This document shows, in pieces, positions 1-8,460 of a stretch of DNA of 64,000 nucleotides. Source of the stretch: Streptomyces sp. HNM0574 (lineage in GTDB: Bacteria; Actinomycetota; Actinomycetes; Streptomycetales; Streptomycetaceae); contig NZ_JAASAH010000004.1 of NCBI RefSeq assembly GCF_012726235.1, positions 186,001 to 250,000 of the forward strand, given 5' to 3'. The notes under the pieces are model-generated. The model made no database searches. It had not been told where the DNA came from and was given only the letters and a program-made list of their open reading frames with translations. Numbering within the stretch: position 1 is the first letter of the stretch; each line of letters opens with the position of its first letter. The position numbers and the translations under genes are program-made.

Positions 1-1915
1 GGTCGGCCAGGCCCCTGCCGCCGTCGTGGACGCGGTAGAGGCCGGAGAGCGTCGCGGACTGGAATCCGGGCAGGTCGCCGTCGGCGTTGACGTGGATGAG
101 CTTGGCCAGCTCGTCGTTGTCGATGACCGGGAAGGGCAGGGTCACGCTGCGGCAGGACGCGGCGGTGGGCTCCAGGATGTTGCCCTGCGGGCCGAGCGAG
201 GAGTGCAGCGAGGTGACGAGCTCCTCGCGGATGGAGTCCAGCGGCGGGTTCGTGACCTGCGCGAACAGCTGGGTGAAGTAGTCGAAGATCAGCCGCGGCC
301 GGTCGGAGAGCGCGGCGATCGGCGAGTCCGTGCCCATCGAACCGATCGGCTCCGCGCCGGTGTTGGCCATCGGCGCGAGGAGGACGCGCAGTTCCTCCTC
401 GGTGTAGCCGAAGGTCTGCTGGCGGCGGGTGACCGAGGCGTGGGTGTGCACGACGTGCTCGCGCTCGGGCAGGTCGGCGAGTTCGATCAGCCCGCTCTCC
501 AGCCACTCCCCGTAGGGGTGTTCGGCGGCGAGCCCGGTCTTGATCTCCTCGTCCTCGATGATCCGGTGCTCGGCGGTGTCGACGAGGAACATCCGGCCCG
601 GCTGGAGGCGGCCCTTGCGGACGACCCGGGCCGGGTCGATGTCGAGGACGCCGACCTCGGAGCCGAGGACGACGAGGCCGTCGTCGGTGACCCAGTACCG
701 GCCCGGACGCAGGCCGTTGCGGTCGAGAACGGCGCCGACCTGGGTGCCGTCGGTGAAGGTGACGCAGGCGGGCCCGTCCCAGGGCTCCATCATCGTCGAG
801 TGGTACTGGTAGAACGCCCGGCGGGCGGGGTCCATGGAGTTCTTGGACTGGGGGCTCTCCCAGGCTTCCGGGACCATCATCAGCACCGAGTGCGGCAGCG
901 AACGTCCGCTGAGGTGCAGCAGCTCCAGGACCTCGTCGAAGGACGCGGAGTCGGAGGCGCCCGGGGTGCACAGCGGGAAGATCCGCTCCAGCGAGCTGTC
1001 ACCGGCGTCCGCACCGAAGAGCGCGGAGGACAGCTGGGACTCGCGGGCCCGCATCCAATTCCGGTTGCCCTGAACGGTGTTGATCTCGCCGTTGTGCGCG
1101 ACGAAGCGGTACGGGTGGGCGAGCGGCCAGCTCGGGAAGGTGTTGGTGGAGAAGCGGGAGTGGACCAGGGCGATCGCGCTGGCGAAGCGGCGGTCGGACA
1201 GGTCGGGGAAGAACGGCTCCAGCTGGCCGGTGGTGAGCATGCCCTTGTAGACGATGGTCCGCGCGGACAGCGAGGGGAAGTAGACCCCGGCCTCCCGCTC
1301 GGCGCGCTTGCGCAGCACGAACGCGGGCCGGTCGAGCGCGATCCCGGAACGGGCGGCGTCACCGTCCGCGACGCTGTGCCGGTCCGCAACGCTCTGCTGG
1401 TCCGCAACGCTGTGCCGGTCCGCAACGAAAAGCTGCCGGAAGGACGGCATGGTCTCGCGGGCGCCCGCGCCGAGCAGCTGCGGGGCGACGGGGACCTCGC
1501 GCCAGCCGAGTACGGTCAGGCCCTCCTCGGCCGCGATCGTCTCGATCTGTGAGACGGCCTCGGCGGCCGCCGCCTCGTCCGCCGGGAGAAAGGCGATACC
1601 GGCGGCGTAGGAGCCCGCCTCGGGGAGCGCGAAGGGGACGTTCTCGCGCAGGAAGGCGTCCGGAATCTGACACAGGATGCCGGCGCCGTCGCCGGTGTCC
1701 GGGTCGGAGCCGGTGGCGCCGCGGTGCTCGAGGTTGCGGAGAACGGTCAGCGCCCGGTCGACCAGCTCGTGGCTGGCCTCGCCGGTGAGCGTCGCCACGA
1801 AGCCGACGCCGCAGGCGTCATGTTCGTACCGGGGGTCGTACATCCCCTGCTTGGCTGGGTGGGCCGCCAATTCCGCCATTTTCGCTGCACGCATCGGCTC
1901 TCCCGTCGTCGTCAT
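1..1915 (-). CDS. gltB: Glutamate synthase large subunit, N-terminal part
   Basis: Large (alpha) subunit of NADPH-type glutamate synthase, which makes two glutamates from glutamine and 2-oxoglutarate in the cytoplasm. About 638 codons are visible; the family is about 1,500 residues, so the gene runs off the left edge. The ATG at 1915 gives a 34-residue propeptide before Cys35 in the context DACGVGF. That Cys becomes the N-terminal nucleophile of the class-II glutaminase after processing. Other family blocks are [31 protein letters not shown] and [11 protein letters not shown]. Residues about 167-184 carry a tandem hexapeptide repeat described separately. The next minus-strand gene upstream is more than 340 bp away, so the gene probably has its own promoter. 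Identification is secure; the exact start among M1, M8 and M25 is not. Confidence 0.96.
   Translation of the reverse strand, partial: MTTTGEPMRAAKMAELAAHPAKQGMYDPRYEHDACGVGFVATLTGEASHELVDRALTVLRNLEHRGATGSDPDTGDGAGILCQIPDAFLRENVPFALPEAGSYAAGIAFLPADEAAAAEAVSQIETIAAEEGLTVLGWREVPVAPQLLGAGARETMPSFRQLFVADRHSVADQQSVADRHSVADGDAARSGIALDRPAFVLRKRAEREAGVYFPSLSARTIVYKGMLTTGQLEPFFPDLSDRRFASAIALVHSRFSTNTFPSWPLAHPYRFVAHNGEINTVQGNRNWMRARESQLSSALFGADAGDSSLERIFPLCTPGASDSASFDEVLELLHLSGRSLPHSVLMMVPEAWESPQSKNSMDPARRAFYQYHSTMMEPWDGPACVTFTDGTQVGAVLDRNGLRPGRYWVTDDGLVVLGSEVGVLDIDPARVVRKGRLQPGRMFLVDTAEHRIIEDEEIKTGLAAEHPYGEWLESGLIELADLPEREHVVHTHASVTRRQQTFGYTEEELRVLLAPMANTGAEPIGSMGTDSPIAALSDRPRLIFDYFTQLFAQVTNPPLDSIREELVTSLHSSLGPQGNILEPTAASCRSVTLPFPVIDNDELAKLIHVNADGDLPGFQSATLSGLYRVHDGGRGLAD
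1364..1426 (-). repeat. 18-bp tandem repeat inside gltB
   Basis: Three complete 18-bp units (1364-1381, 1382-1399, 1400-1417) plus a partial fourth share the core GTCCGCAACGCTGTGCCG. They are in frame and encode [12 protein letters not shown] and RHSVAD after LFVAD in the glutaminase domain of GltB. The 18-bp period keeps the frame open, so this looks like an in-frame repeat expansion and not an assembly error. Confidence 0.85.
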
Positions 1916-2137
1916 GGCAAGTAGCAAGTACAGGTGCCGAGGGACGACGTTGGCCCTCGCAGGAAAAGTGCTGTGGGAGGTTACATGATGGCCCGGTTCC
2001 CGAAAAGCGGATGACAGATTCCAGCATGCGGACGCCACATGCGGCTGCGATACGAAGGGAAGGGGCGCTCAGAACCCAGGATTGTGCAGGCCAGCGCGGG
2101 CGTCGTTGCTCGCGGGCCTCCCGGCTTCTGCCCACCG

Positions 2138-2164
2138 TTGAACAAACTGAAACCGTTGAGTAAC
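2138..2164. promoter_or_regulatory. Candidate GlnR operator upstream of gltB
   Basis: The 350-bp gap between gltB and the VIT-type gene holds no convincing gene. Within it, GAAAC at 2149-2153 and GTAAC at 2160-2164 are six bases apart, and TTGAA at 2138-2142 lies six bases before GAAAC. This fits the a-n6-b-n6-a spacing of streptomycete GlnR boxes (GTnAC/GAAAC), with one weak half site. A direct repeat ACCGTTGA (2134, 2152) overlaps it. It is about 235 bp from the gltB start, rather far. GlnR control of gltB is an inference. Confidence 0.35.
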
Positions 2165-2264
2165 AGCGAGATGCCGCGTCGCGGCGAGATGCTGCGTGGA
2201 CCTGGACTACCTGCGAGATCGGGGCGGAAACCGCCGGACGGAAGGGACGGGGCTCACCGCGAGC

Positions 2265-3032
2265 TCATCCCACTGCCACTCCGAACATTGTCCCCAGTCC
2301 GTACGTCACCGCAGCCGCAGCGCCGCCGAGCAGCAGCTGCCGCAGCCCGCTGAACCACCAGGAACGCGCCGTCACCCGGGCGACGACCACGCCGCAGACG
2401 AACAGTCCCAGCAGCGCGAGCACGACGGCGGGCCACAGCGCACTGGCACCGAGCAGGTACGGCAGTACGGGAATGATGGCGCCCAGCGAGAACGAAAGGA
2501 AGGAGGAAACCGCGGCTACTGTCGGTGACGGCAGGTCTGCCGGGTCCACCCCCAGCTCCTCGCGCGCGTGGATCTCCAGCGCCTGTTCCGGGTCCCGGTG
2601 CAGCTGACGGGCCACTTCGGCGGCCAGTTCGGGCTCGACGCCGCGGGCCGTGTAGACCTCGGCCAGCTCCCGCAGTTCGTCCTCCGGATGACGGCGCAAC
2701 TCCCGCCGCTCGACCTCCAGTTCGGCCTCGACGAGCTCGCGCTGCGAGGCGACGGAGGTGTACTCGCCCGCCGCCATGGAGAAGGCACCGGCGGCGAGGC
2801 CGGCCAGCCCGGAGATGACGATGGTCTGCGAGGAGGCGTTGCTGCCCGCGACACCCGTCATCAGGCCGAGGTTCGAGACCAGGCCGTCCATCGCGCCGAA
2901 GACGGCGGGGCGCAGCCAGCCGCCGTTGACGTCGCGGTGCGAGTGGTCGGCGTGCGGGGCGGCGTCCTGCGCCGGCCCGGCGGCCGCCGTCTCCTCCGCA
3001 CCCGTGTGACCCCTGGTCTCCGTGGACGACAT
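2265..3032 (-). CDS. VIT1/CCC1-family membrane transporter
   Basis: A 255-residue protein of the VIT1/CCC1 family, whose members move Fe2+ or Mn2+ across membranes. An acidic and His-containing N-terminus (ADHSHRD) leads into the family signature FGAMDGLVSNLGLMTG and a helix with MAAGEYTSVASQ. A cytoplasmic helical segment rich in Glu (about residues 105-165) matches the metal-binding cytoplasmic domain of the family. Three further hydrophobic helices end the protein. The start at 3032 was preferred over an upstream ATG at 3128 because GAGGGGAG lies about 10 bases before it. It is divergent from the sugar ABC operon and shares no obvious function with neighbours. Substrate is not determined by the sequence. 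Confidence 0.85.
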   Translation of the reverse strand: MSSTETRGHTGAEETAAAGPAQDAAPHADHSHRDVNGGWLRPAVFGAMDGLVSNLGLMTGVAGSNASSQTIVISGLAGLAAGAFSMAAGEYTSVASQRELVEAELEVERRELRRHPEDELRELAEVYTARGVEPELAAEVARQLHRDPEQALEIHAREELGVDPADLPSPTVAAVSSFLSFSLGAIIPVLPYLLGASALWPAVVLALLGLFVCGVVVARVTARSWWFSGLRQLLLGGAAAAVTYGLGTMFGVAVG

Positions 3033-3169
3033 CTCGGCGTACGCTCCCCTCTTCGGTGCTGCGGTGCCGGACCTCCGGCACCCCGGCATCTTCGAAAGTA
3101 CGCGCGGGACAACCCTCCCCGCCAGCAAGGAAGGCCGTACTTACCCGCCCTCGAACGGCCCCCGAGGGC

Positions 3170-3192
3170 CCGTCCGCTGACGCGCCGGACGG
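3170..3192. promoter_or_regulatory. Inverted repeat upstream of ABC operon promoter
   Basis: CCGTCCG (3170-3176) and CGGACGG (3186-3192) form a perfect 7-bp inverted repeat with a 9-bp spacer, just before the candidate -35 of the sugar ABC operon. No local regulator gene is present, so an operator role is only a possibility. The rest of the 3033-3334 gap shows nothing that can be called a gene. Confidence 0.25.
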
Positions 3193-3198
3193 TGACCG

Positions 3199-3227
3199 TT
3201 GACGGCGGCGCACCGCCCGGGCACCAT
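3199..3227 (+). promoter_or_regulatory. Candidate promoter of sugar ABC operon
   Basis: TTGACG at 3199-3204 is followed after 17 bp by CACCAT at 3222-3227. This is a good -35 and a modest -10 for a vegetative sigma factor, and would give a 5' untranslated region of about 100 nt before the permease gene. No transcript data support it. Confidence 0.35.
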
Positions 3228-3334
3228 CCTGTCCACCCGTGCCCGGCCGGCCCTCCCCGGACGTCCGCACGGGCGGCGGCCCGCCGCCGGGGAACGCCAA
3301 CGGACAACGGCGAAGGGGCCATTGTGGGGCCGAC

Positions 3335-4288
3335 GTGGTGACGACGGGCGAACGGCCCGCCCCCCGGGCACCCCGCCGCCGGCCGGGCCCGCCGCGATCG
3401 CCCGGCCCCCGCGTGCTCGGCCCGGGCCGCGGCACCTGGTTCCTGCTGCTGCCCGCGCTGCTGCCGATCCTGGTCCTGAGCGTCGGCCCGCTGCTGTACG
3501 GGATGGCGCTGGCGTTCACCGACGCGCAGTCCGGGCGCACCGAGCCGACGGAGTTCACCGGCCTCGCCAACTTCGCCGACCTGCGGCACGACCGGCTGTT
3601 CTGGAACTCCTTCCGGATCGGCCTGGTGTGGGCGCTCTCCGTGACGGTCCTTCAGTTCGCGCTGGCACTCGGGCTGGCGCTGCTGCTGAACCAGGACCTG
3701 CGGCCGCGGCGGCTGACGATGACGCTGACACTCGTCCCGTGGGCCGTGCCCGAGGTGGTCATCGGCATCATGTGGCGCCTCGTCTACCACCAGGACGCGG
3801 GCATCCTCAACGCCGTGCTGCGCGATCTGCGGCTGCTGGACGACAACGTCAACTGGCTGGCGGAGATGTCGCTCGCGCTCCCCGCCGTCGTGGCCGTCGG
3901 TGTCTGGGCCGGGCTGCCGCAGACCAGCGTCGTCCTGCTGGCCGGACTCCAGAACATCCCCCGTGACCTGCACGAGTCCGCCGCGCTCGACGGCGCCGGG
4001 GCCTGGCGCCGGTTCACCGCGGTGACCTGGCCCGCGCTGCGCCCCGTCGCCCTCGCCGTCACCGCGCTCAACTTCATCTGGAACATCAACGCGTTCAGCC
4101 TGGTGTACGTCCTCACCCAGGGCGGCCCCGGCGGCTCGACCCGGCTGCCGATGCTCTTCGCGTACGAAGAGGCGTTCCGCTACGGCCAGTTCGGGTACGC
4201 GGCCGCCATGGGGCTGGTGCTGGTCGCCGTGATGGCCGTGCTGCTGACGGTCTTCCTGCACCGCCGGCTGAAGGGGGACGAGGAGTGA
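3335..4288 (+). CDS. Sugar ABC transporter permease (MalF/UgpA type)
   Basis: Integral membrane subunit of a carbohydrate-uptake ABC transporter (CUT1, MalF/UgpA type), about 317 residues with six predicted helices. The cytoplasmic EAA loop reads ESAALDGAGAWRRFTAVTWP near residue 215, the contact site for the ATPase. The N-terminal 35 residues are Pro/Arg-rich, and the first helix begins at WFLLLPALLP. GTG codons at 3335 and 3338 are both possible starts; the GGGG of GTGGGGCC (3324-3331) is the nearest Shine-Dalgarno. The stop overlaps the next permease by 4 bp (GTGA), so the two are translationally coupled. The substrate is unknown. Confidence 0.92.
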   Translation: MVTTGERPAPRAPRRRPGPPRSPGPRVLGPGRGTWFLLLPALLPILVLSVGPLLYGMALAFTDAQSGRTEPTEFTGLANFADLRHDRLFWNSFRIGLVWALSVTVLQFALALGLALLLNQDLRPRRLTMTLTLVPWAVPEVVIGIMWRLVYHQDAGILNAVLRDLRLLDDNVNWLAEMSLALPAVVAVGVWAGLPQTSVVLLAGLQNIPRDLHESAALDGAGAWRRFTAVTWPALRPVALAVTALNFIWNINAFSLVYVLTQGGPGGSTRLPMLFAYEEAFRYGQFGYAAAMGLVLVAVMAVLLTVFLHRRLKGDEE

Positions 4289-5112
4289 ACCGGGCCGCCC
4301 GGGCCGCCCAGTATGCAGCGCTGGCCTGCTATCTGGTCTTTCTCGCCTTCCCCCTGTTCTGGCTGCTCGGCACCGCGTTCAAGCCGCCGCAGGAGCTGGG
4401 CGCGGCCGACCCCGCGTGGCTGCCCGAGCGGCCGACGCTGGACAACTTCCGGGCCGCGTTCGCCCAACAGCCGCTGCTGCGCTCGGCGTTGAACAGCCTG
4501 CTCGTCGCGTCCTCGGCCGCGTCACTCTCGGTGCTGCTCGCGGTGCCCGCGGCCTACGCGCTGGCCCGCCGCCGCTCCCTCACCGGGCGGCTCGCGACGG
4601 GCTGGATCCTGGTCAGCCAGATGTTCCCGTTCGTCCTCGTCGTCCTCCCGCTGTTCCTGCTGCTGAGACAGGTCCGGATGATCGACTCCCCCGCCGGGCT
4701 GGTCCTGGTCTACGTGGTGTGGAACCTGCCCTTCGCGCTGTGGATGCTGCGGGGCTACGTCACGGCCGTGCCCGTCGCGCTGGAGGAGGCGGCGGCCACC
4801 GACGGCTGCGGGCGGCTGCGGACCCTGGTCAGCGTGGTGCTGCCGCTGCTGGCTCCGGGCGTGGTGGCGACGGTGATGTTCTCCTTCATCACCGCCTGGA
4901 ACGAATTCTTCTTCGCCCTGGTGCTGCTCAAGTCCCCGTCCCGGCAGACGATGTCCGTCGTCCTCACCCGCTTCCTCGGCGACGAGGGCGCCGCCGACCT
5001 CGGCCCCCTCGCCGCCGCCGCGCTGCTGGCCACGCTGCCCAGCCTGGTGTTCTTCGCGCTGCTCCAGCGCCGCCTGGTCACCGGCGCGCTGGCCGGGGCG
5101 GTGAAGGGCTGA
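4285..5112 (+). CDS. Sugar ABC transporter permease (MalG/UgpE type)
   Basis: Second membrane subunit of the same importer, 275 residues, six helices, MalG/UgpE type. The EAA motif is EEAAATDGCGRLRTLVSVVL, followed by LPLLAPG as in CUT1 permeases. The conserved loop ITAWNEFFFALVLL occurs near residue 205. It starts at GTG 4285 inside the end of the first permease and its TGA shares one base with the ATG of the binding-protein gene. Together with 3335-4288 it should form the heterodimeric pore. No ATPase gene is linked; in streptomycetes many CUT1 systems use the shared ATPase MsiK encoded elsewhere, which is the likely partner here. Confidence 0.93.
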   Translation: MNRAARAAQYAALACYLVFLAFPLFWLLGTAFKPPQELGAADPAWLPERPTLDNFRAAFAQQPLLRSALNSLLVASSAASLSVLLAVPAAYALARRRSLTGRLATGWILVSQMFPFVLVVLPLFLLLRQVRMIDSPAGLVLVYVVWNLPFALWMLRGYVTAVPVALEEAAATDGCGRLRTLVSVVLPLLAPGVVATVMFSFITAWNEFFFALVLLKSPSRQTMSVVLTRFLGDEGAADLGPLAAAALLATLPSLVFFALLQRRLVTGALAGAVKG

Positions 5113-6389
5113 TGCGCCGCCGCCGCTTCCTCGGCGCCGCCCTCGCCGCCGGCGTCACCGGCGGCTGCGCGGACGGGGGCGACGGCCGGACGCTGGACTT
5201 CCTCAGTCTCGCCTGGCAGCGCGAGACCGTCGCCGTCACCCGGGCCCTGGTCGCCGCCTGGAACCGGGAGAACCCGCACCGCCGCGTGCGCTACGTCCAG
5301 GGCAGCTGGGACACCGTGCACGACCAGCTGCTGACCTCCTTCGAGGGCGGCGAGGCCCCCGACGTCATCCACGACGAGGCCGCCGACCTCACCGACTTCG
5401 CGCACGGCGGCTACCTCACCGACCTCACCGGCCTGCTCCCCGCCCCGCTCCGCCGCCAGATCCCCGAGGCCACCTGGGACATGACCCGCATCGCCGGCGG
5501 CATCCACGGCGTCCCGCTGCTCCAGGAGCCGCGCGTCCTGATCGCCAACCGGGAGCTGCTGGAGCGCGGCGGCGTCCGCGTCCCGGACGTCCAACACCCT
5601 TGGAGCTGGGAGGAGTTCGAGGACGCGGCGAAGGAGCTCACCCGGGCCGGGACGTACGGCGTCGCCTGGTCGATGAACGAGCCGGTGAACCAGTCCGTCA
5701 ACCTCGCCCTCACCACCGGCGGACGCGTCCTGCGGCGGGAGGACGGCCGCGCCGTCGTCCGCTTCGGCCCCGAGGAGAGCCGGGTGCCGGAGCTGATCCG
5801 GCGCCAGGTGAACACCGACCGCACGGCCCCGCGCGGCGGCCTGTCCATGGGCGGTGCCGAGACGCTGCCCGGCTTCTTCGCCGGCCGGTACGCGCTGCTC
5901 CCGCTCAACTTCTCCTTCCGCCGGCAGGTACGGCAGCAGGCCCCGGACGGCTTCGGCTGGCTGACGCTCCCGCTGCCCTCCGGCGACCCGGCGGCCGGCG
6001 GCGGGCCGGAGCAGGGCGTCAGCCCGCAGACGCTGTCCGTCGCCCGGGACACCGCGCACCCGCGGACCGCCGTGGACTTCATCGCGTATCTGGCCGCCCC
6101 GGACCGGATGGCCCGCCTGGCGCGGGCCGACCGGCTGCTGCCGACGTCACGCGCCGCCCTCCGCGACCCCGGGCTCGCCACGGAAGGGGACGGCGGGCGC
6201 ACGGGCCTCGCGCTCGCGGCACACCTGCGGGCCTCCCCCGTACTCGGCGTGCGCGGCTACCCGGAGTGGTCGGACAAGGCGGCGACGCCCGCCTTGCAGC
6301 AGTACTACGGCGGCGCGATCGGCCTGCGTGAGCTGCGCGAACGCCTCGTCACCGACGGCAACCGCATCCTGGCCCGCTACCGACGCTGA
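5112..6389 (+). CDS. Sugar-binding lipoprotein of ABC transporter
   Basis: Extracellular solute-binding protein (family 1), 425 residues. The N-terminus MRRRRFLGAALAAG with a VTGGC lipobox gives a predicted mature lipid-anchored Cys at residue 19; the RRRRF run suggests possible Tat export. The mature part has binding-protein features such as WNRENPHRRVRYVQGSW, FEGGEAPDV and NRELLERGGV. It is the last gene of the permease-permease-binding protein set, whereas many CUT1 operons place it first. The overlap with the upstream gene is TGATG. A strong terminator follows at once. Lipid modification would use Lgt, encoded just downstream on the other strand. The ligand cannot be told from sequence. 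Confidence 0.92.
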   Translation: MRRRRFLGAALAAGVTGGCADGGDGRTLDFLSLAWQRETVAVTRALVAAWNRENPHRRVRYVQGSWDTVHDQLLTSFEGGEAPDVIHDEAADLTDFAHGGYLTDLTGLLPAPLRRQIPEATWDMTRIAGGIHGVPLLQEPRVLIANRELLERGGVRVPDVQHPWSWEEFEDAAKELTRAGTYGVAWSMNEPVNQSVNLALTTGGRVLRREDGRAVVRFGPEESRVPELIRRQVNTDRTAPRGGLSMGGAETLPGFFAGRYALLPLNFSFRRQVRQQAPDGFGWLTLPLPSGDPAAGGGPEQGVSPQTLSVARDTAHPRTAVDFIAYLAAPDRMARLARADRLLPTSRAALRDPGLATEGDGGRTGLALAAHLRASPVLGVRGYPEWSDKAATPALQQYYGGAIGLRELRERLVTDGNRILARYRR

Positions 6390-6390
6390 C

Positions 6391-6426
6391 GGGCCGCCCG
6401 CCCCGGAGAACCGGGGCGGGCGGCCC
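6391..6426. terminator. Terminator between ABC operon and lgt
   Basis: A perfect 16-bp inverted repeat (GGGCCGCCCGCCCCGG at 6391-6406 and its complement at 6411-6426) with the 4-base loop AGAA. It starts two bases after the ABC operon stop and lies before the convergent end of lgt, so it can act in both directions. Confidence 0.85.
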
Positions 6427-6448
6427 GTGGGTGTGCGCGGGCGGCCGG

Positions 6449-7453
6449 TCAGCCGCGTCCTCCGGCCGCCGCCTCGGCGGTCCCGCCGGAACCGGCGCCG
6501 TTCCCTTCGTCCTTGGGGGACTTGGGGGACTTGGAGCCCTTGCCGTCCTCGGGCTCGGCGTCGGACCCGGCGTCACGGGAGTCCCCGCCGTCCTCGCCGT
6601 CCTGGTGTCCCTCGTCCTCCTCGTCGGCGCCCGGCTCGACGACCTCCTCGCGGCCGGGGCGGCGCTTCGCCGAGACGACGATGTAGGCCACCGCGGCGAC
6701 GAAGACGACGATCGACGTCCAGTTGTTCAGCCGCAGGCCCAGGAAGTGGTGGGCGTCGTCGACGCGCATGTACTCGATCCAGAACCGGCCCACCGTGTAC
6801 GCCGCGACGTACAGCCCGAAGGCGCGGCCGTGGCCGAGCCGGAAGCGGCGGTCGGCCCAGAGCACCAGCAGCGCGACGCCGATGCACCACAGCGACTCGT
6901 ACAGGAAGGTCGGGTGGTACGTGGCCAGGTCGGGGGTGTCCACGGGCCGGTGCTGCGGGTCGATCTCCAGCGCCCACGGCAGGTCGGTGGCGCGCCCGTA
7001 CAGCTCCTGGTTGAACCAGTTGCCCCAGCGGCCGACGGCCTGGGCGAGGGCGATGCCGGGCGCGACGGCGTCCGCGTACGCCGGGAGCGGGATGCCCCGG
7101 CGGCGGCAGCCGATCCAGGCGCCGACCGCGCCGAGCGCGACCGCGCCCCAGATGCCGAGTCCGCCGTCCCAGATCTTGAACGCGTCGACCGGGTTCCGGC
7201 CCGCACCGAAGTACAGCTGGTAGTCGGTGATCACGTGGTACAGGCGGCCGCCGACGAGGCCGAAGGGCACGGCCCAGACGGCGATGTCCGCCACCGTCCC
7301 GACGCGTCCGCCGCGCGCGACCCAGCGGCGTCCGCCGAGCCAGACGGCGAGGAACACACCGGCGATGATGCAGAACGCGTAACCGCGCAGCGGGACCGGC
7401 CCGAGATAGATCTCGCCGGCCGAGGGACTGGGGATGAATGCAAGCGTCTCCAT
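6449..7453 (-). CDS. lgt: Prolipoprotein diacylglyceryl transferase
   Basis: Lgt attaches diacylglycerol from phosphatidylglycerol to the lipobox Cys of prolipoproteins in the cytoplasmic membrane. The 334-residue protein has about seven helices. Family signatures are PLRGYAFCIIAG, the VGGRLYHVITDY block and the Lgt signature GRWGNWFNQELYG near residue 141; HPTFLYESLW and GRFWIEYMRVD follow. The last 65 or so residues are a hydrophilic tail rich in Asp, Glu, Gly, Ser and Lys, absent from E. coli Lgt but usual in actinobacteria. It lies downstream of trpA and the DsbA-like gene on the same strand, the usual streptomycete order. The ATG at 7453 fits the family N-terminus. Confidence 0.96.
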   Translation of the reverse strand: METLAFIPSPSAGEIYLGPVPLRGYAFCIIAGVFLAVWLGGRRWVARGGRVGTVADIAVWAVPFGLVGGRLYHVITDYQLYFGAGRNPVDAFKIWDGGLGIWGAVALGAVGAWIGCRRRGIPLPAYADAVAPGIALAQAVGRWGNWFNQELYGRATDLPWALEIDPQHRPVDTPDLATYHPTFLYESLWCIGVALLVLWADRRFRLGHGRAFGLYVAAYTVGRFWIEYMRVDDAHHFLGLRLNNWTSIVVFVAAVAYIVVSAKRRPGREEVVEPGADEEDEGHQDGEDGGDSRDAGSDAEPEDGKGSKSPKSPKDEGNGAGSGGTAEAAAGGRG

Positions 7454-7561
7454 GGCGAGCCCGACGCTACCCTGCCGGGCCGCACACCGAGCAATCCGCC
7501 CGGTGCAACGGCTCCGTAACGGGCCGCTCGCACCGGGCGGGGAACATCTGGCGGGGGCGGG

Positions 7562-8305
7562 TCAGGACTTCGCCTCGACCTTCTTCCTCAGGTCCTTCGG
7601 GGTGATGGGCTGGGCGTCGGCGCCGTACAGCTCCTTGCCGTCGAGGAGGATCGTCGGCGTGGCCTGGTGGCCGGACTCGGCGAAGGCCTCGCCGGACTTC
7701 TTCACGTCGTCCGCGTGCTTCTCCTCCTGCACGCAGCTCTTGAAGCTCTCGCCGCTCAGCCCGTCGACCTTCTCCGCGAGCTTCAGCAGCAGCTTCTCGT
7801 TCGCGAACGCGTCGTCCTGCTCCTGCGGCTGGTTCTGGAAGAGGACGTCGTGGTACTGGCTGAAGCGGCCCTCGTCCTGGGCGCACATCGCGGCGTTCGC
7901 GGCCTTGCGGGAGCCGGAGCCGCGCATGTTGTCGTCGATGATCGTGACGAGGTGGTACTCCGTGCGCAGCTTCCCCTGCTTCTCCAGGTCGTGGATGGTG
8001 CTGCGGAACTGGTTCTCGAACTGGCCGCAGGCCGGGCAGCGGAAGTCCTCGTAGACGGTGAGGGTGGCCGGTGCCGCCTTCTGCCCCACCGTGATCGGCT
8101 TCGCGTCCGCACCGCCCCCGCCGCCGTCGTCGCCGCCCGTCTGGGAGACAGCGACGCCGATGCCCGCGGCGACCGCCAGCACGGCGACGATCGCGCCGCT
8201 CATCTTCAGCACCCGGCCGCGCTTCTCACGTGCGCGGTCCTGCTCGCGCTGCTCCCGCAGCCGCTCGCGGGCACTGCTCTTTCCCTCGGAGTTCCTCTGG
8301 CTCAT
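7562..8305 (-). CDS. DsbA/thioredoxin-like membrane-anchored protein
   Basis: A 247-residue thiol-disulfide oxidoreductase-like protein. A charged N-terminus (RERLREQREQDRAREKRG) precedes one transmembrane helix (MSGAIVAVLAVAAGIGVAV, about residues 35-53), a Gly/Asp linker and an extracytoplasmic DsbA-like domain. The active site is CPAC in YEDFRCPACGQF near residue 90. The cis-Pro region reads ATPTILLDGKELYG near the C-terminus. A second Cys pair partner is not obvious. The start MSQRN at 8305 is preferred to an ATG five codons upstream because it matches the other CPAC protein of this window (MSKRN at 43654). It lies between the trp terminator and lgt. The partner and direction (oxidase or isomerase) are not shown by sequence. 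Confidence 0.88.
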   Translation of the reverse strand: MSQRNSEGKSSARERLREQREQDRAREKRGRVLKMSGAIVAVLAVAAGIGVAVSQTGGDDGGGGGADAKPITVGQKAAPATLTVYEDFRCPACGQFENQFRSTIHDLEKQGKLRTEYHLVTIIDDNMRGSGSRKAANAAMCAQDEGRFSQYHDVLFQNQPQEQDDAFANEKLLLKLAEKVDGLSGESFKSCVQEEKHADDVKKSGEAFAESGHQATPTILLDGKELYGADAQPITPKDLRKKVEAKS

Positions 8306-8369
8306 CACGCCCTGAGCCAACGACCCGGAATTGCGGCGGCGTTCACGCCCACCGGCCGTTTCCCTCGAA

Positions 8370-8460
8370 TGAGCGAAGGCCGCACACGACGGCGCGCGCG
8401 GCCCGGAACTGGTGTCCGGACCGCGCGCGCCGCACCGTCCCGCCGCGGGGCCTTCGCTCA
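8370..8460 (-). terminator. Nested hairpin terminator after trpA
   Basis: Outer 12-bp arms (8370-8381 and 8449-8460, TGAGCGAAGGCC and its complement) enclose an inner hairpin with arms GGCGCGCGCGG (8391-8401) and CCGCGCGCGCC (8421-8431), extended inward by CCGGA (8403-8407) pairing with TCCGG (8415-8419). The outer right arm includes the trpA stop codon. It likely ends the trp transcript before the DsbA-like gene. Confidence 0.7.

Noticed and set aside
1364..1426. Tandem repeat considered as a mobile or CRISPR relic
   Set aside because: No spacers, no flanking duplication; it is an in-frame coding repeat of gltB.
26..1552. A 508-codon plus-strand open frame
   Set aside because: Antisense shadow of gltB with Val/Asp/Gly-rich sequence and no family match.
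2861..4261. Minus-strand 466-codon open frame over the ABC permease
   Set aside because: Gln/Asp/Arg-rich antisense frame without start signals; the permease on the plus strand has clear membrane helices and an EAA motif.
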